NCBI GenBank assembly: GCA_037892765.1
Contig: JBBKBW010000008.1
Reading direction: 5' to 3' (one strand)
DNA: 64,000 nt
DNA from: Clostridium_AQ sp900552125
Lineage (GTDB): Bacteria; Bacillota_I; Bacilli_A; Erysipelotrichales; Erysipelotrichaceae
Shown: in pieces, positions 59,313-64,000 of the stretch
Layout: each line of letters begins with the position of its first letter
Numbering within the stretch: the first letter of the stretch is position 1
The notes under the pieces: generated by a model
What the model was told of the DNA's origin: nothing
What the model saw: only the letters and a program-made list of their open reading frames with translations
Database searches by the model: none
Translations under genes and position numbers: made by a program

Positions 59313-61913
59313 ATGTCACAAATAGATCATTGTGATGACACAAAGGTTGATTATGAAAGAGGATTAACATCAAAACAGGTAGAAGAAAATTTAAAGAAAT
59401 ATGGAGAAAATCGATTAGCACAAGAGAAAAAAAGAACAAATATTCAACGCTTTATAGAACAGTTTAAAGATGTAATGATTTTAATTCTGATCTTAGCTGC
59501 GATTATTTCTTTTATTACAGCAAGTGCTGGTGATGATCCAACTGAGTATTTTGAACCATTTTTAATTTTACTCATTGTAGTTTTAAATGCCATCCTTGGT
59601 GTTATGCAGGAGAGTAAAGCTGAAAAAGCTATGGAGGCATTAAAGGATTTATCTGCACCACATGCTCGTGTTATTCGAGATGGGAAGGAACAGGTTATTG
59701 ATGCGACACAATTAACTGTAAATGATATTATCAAAGTAGAAGCGGGAGACTTTGTTCCTGCAGATGCAAGATTAATAGAAAGCTTTAGCTTGAAATGTGA
59801 AGAATCCGCATTAACAGGAGAATCCGTGCCATCTGAAAAAGACGCAAAAGCGGTTGTAGAAGAAAATGCCCCTATTGGTGATAGAAGTAATATGATATTT
59901 TCTGGATGTAGTGTTACTTATGGAACAGGGAAGGCAATTGTTACGGCAGTTGGTATGCAGACAGAAATGGGTAAAATTGCAGGATTGTTAAGTAATGAAT
60001 CTTCTACACAGACACCACTTCAAAAGAAACTAGCTCAGTTAGGGAAATATTTAGGAATTCTAGCCATATTAGCTTGTGCTATTATATTCGTAGTTGGTTT
60101 ACTAAATGGTATTCCTGTCTTGGAAATCTTTATGATTGCTGTTTCTCTTGCAGTTTCTGCTATACCAGAAGGATTGCCAGCAATTGTGACAATTGTATTA
60201 TCCATCGGTGTTCAGCGTATGGTAAAGAAAAATGCGATTATTCGCCGTTTGCCTGCAGTTGAAACACTTGGTGGTGCCTCTGTTATCTGTTCTGATAAAA
60301 CTGGAACATTAACACAGAATCGTATGACATTAGTGAAAGCATATTTAGATGAAGGCAATCAGATAGAAACAATTTCTGATCAGAATAGTGAAGCAATACG
60401 TAACCTTTTAATGATGGGAACTCTATGCAGTGATGGTTCTATTTCTATCGAAAATGAACAAGTACAGCACATAGGTGACCCAACAGAAACCTCTATAATA
60501 TATGCTGCATATCGTAATCATATGACAAAGGATCAATTACTAGTGAAGTATCCTCGTATAGGTGAAATACCATTTGATTCTGATCGTAAACTAATGACAA
60601 GTATTAATCGAATGAATGGAAAGAATATTGCGATCGTGAAAGGTGCTTTTGATGTCATGATGAACCGCTGTATCAAAGGTAATTTAGAAAATGCGAAAGA
60701 AATAAATGAACAGATGAGTAAGGAAGCATTACGAGTATTAGCGGTTGGCTATAAAGAATTAGATAAGATACCAGAAACTTTAGTGCCAGAAGAAATTGAA
60801 TGTGATTTAACCTTCATGGGATTAGTTGGTATGATTGATCCGCCTCGTGAAGAAGCTAAAGCTGCCGTTGCGGTTTGTAAAAAAGCTGGAATTCGACCTG
60901 TTATGATTACGGGAGATCATGTTGTGACAGCTAGTGCTATTGCTAAACAGTTAGGAATCATGGATGATGGCGATTGTGCAGTAACAGGGGTAGAGTTAAA
61001 TGCGATGAGTGAAGAAGAATTAGATGCCAAAGTTGAAAATATTGCAGTATATGCCAGAGTATCTCCTGAAAATAAAATTCGTATAGTAAAAGCTTGGCAG
61101 AGAAAAGGAAAAGTTGTTTCTATGACTGGTGATGGTGTAAATGATGCACCGGCATTAAAGGCAGCAGATATTGGCTGTGCTATGGGAATTACCGGTACAG
61201 ATGTTGCCAAAGGAGCAGCTGACATGACCTTGACAGATGATAACTTTGCGACAATTGTAGATGCTGTACGAGAAGGAAGAGGTATTTATGAAAATATTAA
61301 AAAGGTTGTTGGTTTCTTATTAGGAACTAATATTGGAGAAGTACTTCTAGTATTCTTTGCGATGATTTTATGGCATGAAACACCACTATTATCTATGCAA
61401 TTGTTATGGATCAATCTTGTGACAGATAGTTTACCAGCAATCGCATTAGGTATGGAAGCGGTAGAAGAAGATGTAATGGAACATAAACCAAAACAAAAGG
61501 ATGAAAGTTTATTTGCTCATGGCTTTGGAGTACGTATCGTATTACAAGGTATTATGTTCGCTATCCTTTCTTTAATCGCTTATCGTGTTGGTGCAGATTT
61601 TACAAATGATCCTGCTGGCGGACAAACACTAGCATTTATCGTATTAGCTTTATCACAGATTATACAGGCATTTAATATGCGTTCAGAACATTCATTGTTT
61701 GTTATTAAACCATTCTCTAATCATAAGTTAAATGGGGCTGCTTTAATATCAGTAGTATTAGTAGTATTAGTTGTCTTCACACCGGTTAGAACATTATTTG
61801 GTATGGTGACTCTTCCAATTAATCTTTATGTACTTGCTCTTGTGTTAATATTAATTCCAGTTCTTGTTATGGAATTTTCAAAGAAATTTGGTTTGATCAA
61901 ACATCATAAATAA
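59313..61913 (+). CDS. P-type calcium-transporting ATPase (SERCA/LMCA1-like)
   Basis: An 866-residue P2-type ATPase. TGES in the actuator domain, the ion-site motif VSAIPEGLPAIV in segment 4, phosphorylated Asp328 in SDKTGTLTQ and the hinge GDGVNDAPALKAADI are intact. The N-terminal cation-ATPase domain and ten membrane segments complete it. PEGLPA favours calcium (or manganese) export. GGGAGG at 59299-59304 suits ATG 59313 (spacing eight) better than the ATG at 59307 (spacing two). It is monocistronic. Confidence 0.95.
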   Translation: MSQIDHCDDTKVDYERGLTSKQVEENLKKYGENRLAQEKKRTNIQRFIEQFKDVMILILILAAIISFITASAGDDPTEYFEPFLILLIVVLNAILGVMQESKAEKAMEALKDLSAPHARVIRDGKEQVIDATQLTVNDIIKVEAGDFVPADARLIESFSLKCEESALTGESVPSEKDAKAVVEENAPIGDRSNMIFSGCSVTYGTGKAIVTAVGMQTEMGKIAGLLSNESSTQTPLQKKLAQLGKYLGILAILACAIIFVVGLLNGIPVLEIFMIAVSLAVSAIPEGLPAIVTIVLSIGVQRMVKKNAIIRRLPAVETLGGASVICSDKTGTLTQNRMTLVKAYLDEGNQIETISDQNSEAIRNLLMMGTLCSDGSISIENEQVQHIGDPTETSIIYAAYRNHMTKDQLLVKYPRIGEIPFDSDRKLMTSINRMNGKNIAIVKGAFDVMMNRCIKGNLENAKEINEQMSKEALRVLAVGYKELDKIPETLVPEEIECDLTFMGLVGMIDPPREEAKAAVAVCKKAGIRPVMITGDHVVTASAIAKQLGIMDDGDCAVTGVELNAMSEEELDAKVENIAVYARVSPENKIRIVKAWQRKGKVVSMTGDGVNDAPALKAADIGCAMGITGTDVAKGAADMTLTDDNFATIVDAVREGRGIYENIKKVVGFLLGTNIGEVLLVFFAMILWHETPLLSMQLLWINLVTDSLPAIALGMEAVEEDVMEHKPKQKDESLFAHGFGVRIVLQGIMFAILSLIAYRVGADFTNDPAGGQTLAFIVLALSQIIQAFNMRSEHSLFVIKPFSNHKLNGAALISVVLVVLVVFTPVRTLFGMVTLPINLYVLALVLILIPVLVMEFSKKFGLIKHHK

Positions 61914-61930
61914 TGATACATAATAGTTTA

Positions 61931-61964
61931 AGAAGTCATGCATAACGCGTGATTTCTTTTTTTT
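61931..61964 (+). terminator. Intrinsic terminator of the calcium ATPase gene
   Basis: AGAAGTCATGC pairs with GCGTGATTTCT (wobbles allowed), followed by eight T. Confidence 0.85.
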
Positions 61965-62047
61965 TAATAATTCTTTAACATTTCATAAGTAATTCAGAAA
62001 CATGGACAGGTTAGAATATGGATGTAAACTCAAAGGAGGAATATATT

Positions 62048-62293
62048 ATGGCAAAATCTAAATTCGTAAAGGTAAATGAAAAAATTGCAGAAAATGTTGT
62101 GGAAGGATACAAAAAAATAGAAGATGGTGTAGTTGGTGGCTATAAGAAGATAGAAGATAGTGTGGTAGGCGGATTCACAAAAATAAATGATAAATTTGTA
62201 GATAGGTATTTAGTTAAGGATGGAGAATCTTTAGAAGAGGCAAAAGCTCGTCTAGCAAAGATACAAGAAAAAAGAAATGAATTTAAGCATTAA
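62048..62293 (+). CDS. Small repeat-containing amphipathic protein (81 aa)
   Basis: An 81-residue charged protein with an 11-residue periodicity: VVEGYKKIEDG, VVGGYKKIEDS, VVGGFTKINDK, then FVDRYLVKDGES. Such 11-mer units make amphipathic helices that lie on membranes. ATG 62048 is chosen because AAAGGAGG at 62032-62039 lies eight bases upstream. The function is unknown; it may be membrane- or stress-associated. It begins a run of small envelope genes. Confidence 0.75.
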   Translation: MAKSKFVKVNEKIAENVVEGYKKIEDGVVGGYKKIEDSVVGGFTKINDKFVDRYLVKDGESLEEAKARLAKIQEKRNEFKH

Positions 62294-62337
62294 ATCAATG
62301 CACATTTTATAGAGAAAGTATTCATTTGGTGGATAAA

Positions 62338-63234
62338 ATGCAGAGATTAAAGAATATATTGAGAAAAATATTTTTCTTGCCACCATGGCTAACCATTTTA
62401 ATAGCTGTGCCTTCGTTCATTTTTGTATTTGTTATGCTAGGATCTGGAAAAAATCAAACGGTTCTTACTTATATATCTTATGTTGCATCTGCCTATGCAT
62501 TGATCATAACAGTGACTGGTTTATTTGATGTAACAGATATGGTACAGAATAAATTCAATAACATGTTTATAGTACAAAAACTATCTAGTATTCCAATTGT
62601 AGCCAGATATAGGAATGATCATGTATTTCGTACAGAGATATCATTATATGGCGGGTTATTTATTAATTTACTATATGTAGTAATTAAGCTTGTTTCAGGG
62701 ATATATTACCATTCTCTATGGTTTATCGCTCTTTCCGCCTACTATGTTGTTCTCTCCATTATTCGTTTTTTATTGTTACATCATGTACAGCGCAATCCTA
62801 TAGGGAAAGAATATTATTCGGAGCTTAAACGTTATCGTTTCTGTGGAGGAATGTTACTGATAATGAACCTGGCACTATGTGTGATCGTTACATTGGTTGT
62901 GATGGAAAATCAGGGATTTGCATATGGCGGATATCTGATTTATGCTATGGCTTTATATGCATTTTATACAATGATAACTTCCATTATCAATGTGATTAAG
63001 TTTAGAAAATACAATAGTCCGGTTTTATCTGCCGCAAAAATTATTAACTTAACTGCTGCATTAGTGTCTATGCTTTCATTGGAAACCGCAATGCTTTCGC
63101 AGTTTAATAGTAAAGGACCTATGTTTAGACGTATGATGACAGCAACTACTGGTTTTACTGTATGTGTTTTTGTGTTAGGTATGGCACTCTTTATGATTCA
63201 TCGATCAAATAAAGAGTTGAAAAAAGCAGTATAA
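62338..63234 (+). CDS. Polytopic membrane protein, function unknown
   Basis: A protein of about 298 residues with roughly eight hydrophobic segments (for example PPWLTILIAVPSFIFVFVML near the start and GFTVCVFVLGMALFMIH near the end) and a basic cytoplasmic loop. The start is uncertain: ATG 62338 has GGTGG five bases ahead, while GTG 62329 or TTG 62326 are alternatives. No family is recognised. It appears cotranscribed with the repeat protein upstream. Confidence 0.65.
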   Translation: MQRLKNILRKIFFLPPWLTILIAVPSFIFVFVMLGSGKNQTVLTYISYVASAYALIITVTGLFDVTDMVQNKFNNMFIVQKLSSIPIVARYRNDHVFRTEISLYGGLFINLLYVVIKLVSGIYYHSLWFIALSAYYVVLSIIRFLLLHHVQRNPIGKEYYSELKRYRFCGGMLLIMNLALCVIVTLVVMENQGFAYGGYLIYAMALYAFYTMITSIINVIKFRKYNSPVLSAAKIINLTAALVSMLSLETAMLSQFNSKGPMFRRMMTATTGFTVCVFVLGMALFMIHRSNKELKKAV

Positions 63235-63271
63235 ATTATTTGGATAAAAGAAAAAAAAGGAGGAATTTTAT

Positions 63272-63643
63272 ATGAGTGATAAACAGGAATTTAATTATAC
63301 ATATTCATCAAAAGAACAAGAAGAACTTAAGAAAATTCGTAATAAATATATACCAAAAGAAGAAGATAAGATGGATCAACTGCGAAAATTAGATGAAAGT
63401 ACAACAAGACCTGGAACGATAATTTCATTAATTGTAGGGATTGTCAGTTCTTTAATTCTTGGTGTTGGAATGTGTTGTACAATGATATGGGCAGATACGT
63501 TATTTGTACCGGGAATTATTATTGGAGTAATCGGTATTATAGGAATTCTGATTGCTTATCCATTATATATGCGTATTACGGATAAACAGAGAAAGAAACT
63601 TGCACCGGAAATTTTAAAAATGACAAATGAACTAATGCATTAG
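63272..63643 (+). CDS. Two-segment membrane protein, function unknown
   Basis: A 123-residue protein. The first ~45 residues are charged (KEQEELKKIRNKYIPKEEDK), followed by two hydrophobic segments (about 50-72 and 78-98) and a basic C-terminal helix. AAAGGAGG precedes ATG 63272. The layout is that of a small envelope protein; similar ones in Bacillota are annotated only as hypothetical. A strong terminator follows. Confidence 0.7.
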   Translation: MSDKQEFNYTYSSKEQEELKKIRNKYIPKEEDKMDQLRKLDESTTRPGTIISLIVGIVSSLILGVGMCCTMIWADTLFVPGIIIGVIGIIGILIAYPLYMRITDKQRKKLAPEILKMTNELMH

Positions 63644-63649
63644 ATTATT

Positions 63650-63684
63650 AGGAAGATTGTACGAAGCTGCAGTCTTCCTTTTTT
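63650..63684 (+). terminator. Intrinsic terminator of the small membrane-protein run
   Basis: AGGAAGATTG pairs with CAGTCTTCCT, followed by a T run. Confidence 0.85.
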
Positions 63685-63789
63685 CTTATCTGATGAATAA
63701 ATTTGTAATTTTAATAATTCATAAACAAAAGAAATACATTTCAGAAATATTGTTGTAGGAAAATATAGACAACAAAGGAGGAATCAGAA

Positions 63790-63870
63790 ATGTCAGTAGA
63801 AGTGATTGTTGTGGCAGTTATAGTAATCGTAGCGCTAGGTATAGGATTATTTGTGAAAAGTAAAAATTAA
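63790..63870 (+). CDS. 26-residue hydrophobic peptide 1
   Basis: The peptide MSVEVIVVAVIVIVALGIGL continues to FVKSKN. A textbook AAAGGAGG lies at 63774-63781, eight bases before ATG 63790. It is a single membrane-spanning helix with a short basic tail. It may be a small membrane protein, or a type I toxin- or bacteriocin-like peptide. It stands next to a second one of the same length and end. Confidence 0.6.
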   Translation: MSVEVIVVAVIVIVALGIGLFVKSKN

Positions 63871-63897
63871 GATAGATTGAGGAAGGAGATGATTTAG

Positions 63898-63978
63898 ATG
63901 TTAGGAAAAGCAACTGCAGCAGCCGCTATTGTTATTGCGGTGGTGGGAAGTATTGTGTACATAAAAAGTAAAAAATAA
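63898..63978 (+). CDS. 26-residue hydrophobic peptide 2
   Basis: The peptide MLGKATAAAAIVIAVVGSIV continues to YIKSKK. GGAAGGAGAT lies about nine bases before ATG 63898. Like the preceding peptide it has one membrane segment and ends in a K-S-K motif. The shared length and tail suggest duplication or a two-peptide system. The window ends 22 bases later, so what follows is unknown. Confidence 0.6.
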   Translation: MLGKATAAAAIVIAVVGSIVYIKSKK

Positions 63979-64000
63979 GCAATTTAAATATATATTTTAA

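Overview
The window comes from a low-GC Bacillota (Firmicutes) chromosome. Strong AAAGGAGG-type ribosome binding sites, many intrinsic terminators, tRNA-sensing T-box leaders, the cysS-mrnC-rlmB-sigH-rpmG-secE-nusG gene order and a GKTK-type tmRNA tag all point there. The overall gene content fits a gut Erysipelotrichales-like organism; this placement is an inference, because no 16S rRNA is present.

Layout. 1-2333: tail of a mannose-family PTS operon (IIB partial, IIC, IID). 2360-5468: a membrane-anchored helical-repeat protein, an acyl-CoA thioesterase, clpP and GAPDH. 5469-6345: a gene-poor stretch with DnaA-box-like palindromes, a small orphan protein and a cysteine T-box. 6375-10412: the core information-processing run from cysS to nusG. 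10479-14536: a HAD phosphatase, enolase and an ABC-2 exporter. 14717-19412: secG, RNase R, a CapA-like lipoprotein, smpB and tmRNA. 19418-22235: accessory DNA with decayed fragments, a small GPGGN peptide, a Cre/XRE-type regulator and a collagen-like protein. 22267-28656: methyltransferase, MerR-MATE efflux module, a CobO-like ATPase, YbaK and an AGCS symporter. 28739-30797: two G3E GTPases, one His-rich and one fused to a YcgQ-like domain. 32418-37022: a secreted peptide, a BlaR1-like protease and a BlaI-like repressor, divergent from a bacteriocin-immunity-type membrane protein and its ABC ATPase.

37060-41355: a sugar island (1-phosphofructokinase-like kinase, sorbose-1-phosphate reductase, DeoR regulator, and a mannitol-type PTS protein that appears to have lost its middle). 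41465-43009: a broken AlbA_2 (Schlafen-like) gene. 43027-48174: a three-gene surface-glycan operon containing a BcsA-like synthase with a PilZ domain. 48433-50888: a T-box-controlled ABC amino-acid importer, probably for histidine. 50938-57130: small orphan and accessory genes, including acetyltransferases, a pRiA4b ORF-3-like protein, a nucleoside deoxyribosyltransferase and a B3/B4 editing-domain protein. 57136-61964: a MecA-type penicillin-binding protein and a P-type calcium ATPase. 62048-63978: a run of small membrane-associated proteins ending in two tandem 26-residue hydrophobic peptides.

How it fits together. Glycolysis (GAPDH, enolase) and sugar uptake sit with translation and RNA quality control (CysRS, Mini-III, RlmB, RNase R, SmpB, tmRNA). 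The accessory modules mostly concern the envelope, metals, drugs and peptides. The most interesting candidates are the BlaI/BlaR1-peptide-ABC cluster, the paired GTPases, two genes broken by identifiable lesions (the PTS fusion and a 13-bp duplication in the AlbA_2 gene), and the cysS T-box that lacks its tRNA-pairing bulge sequence.
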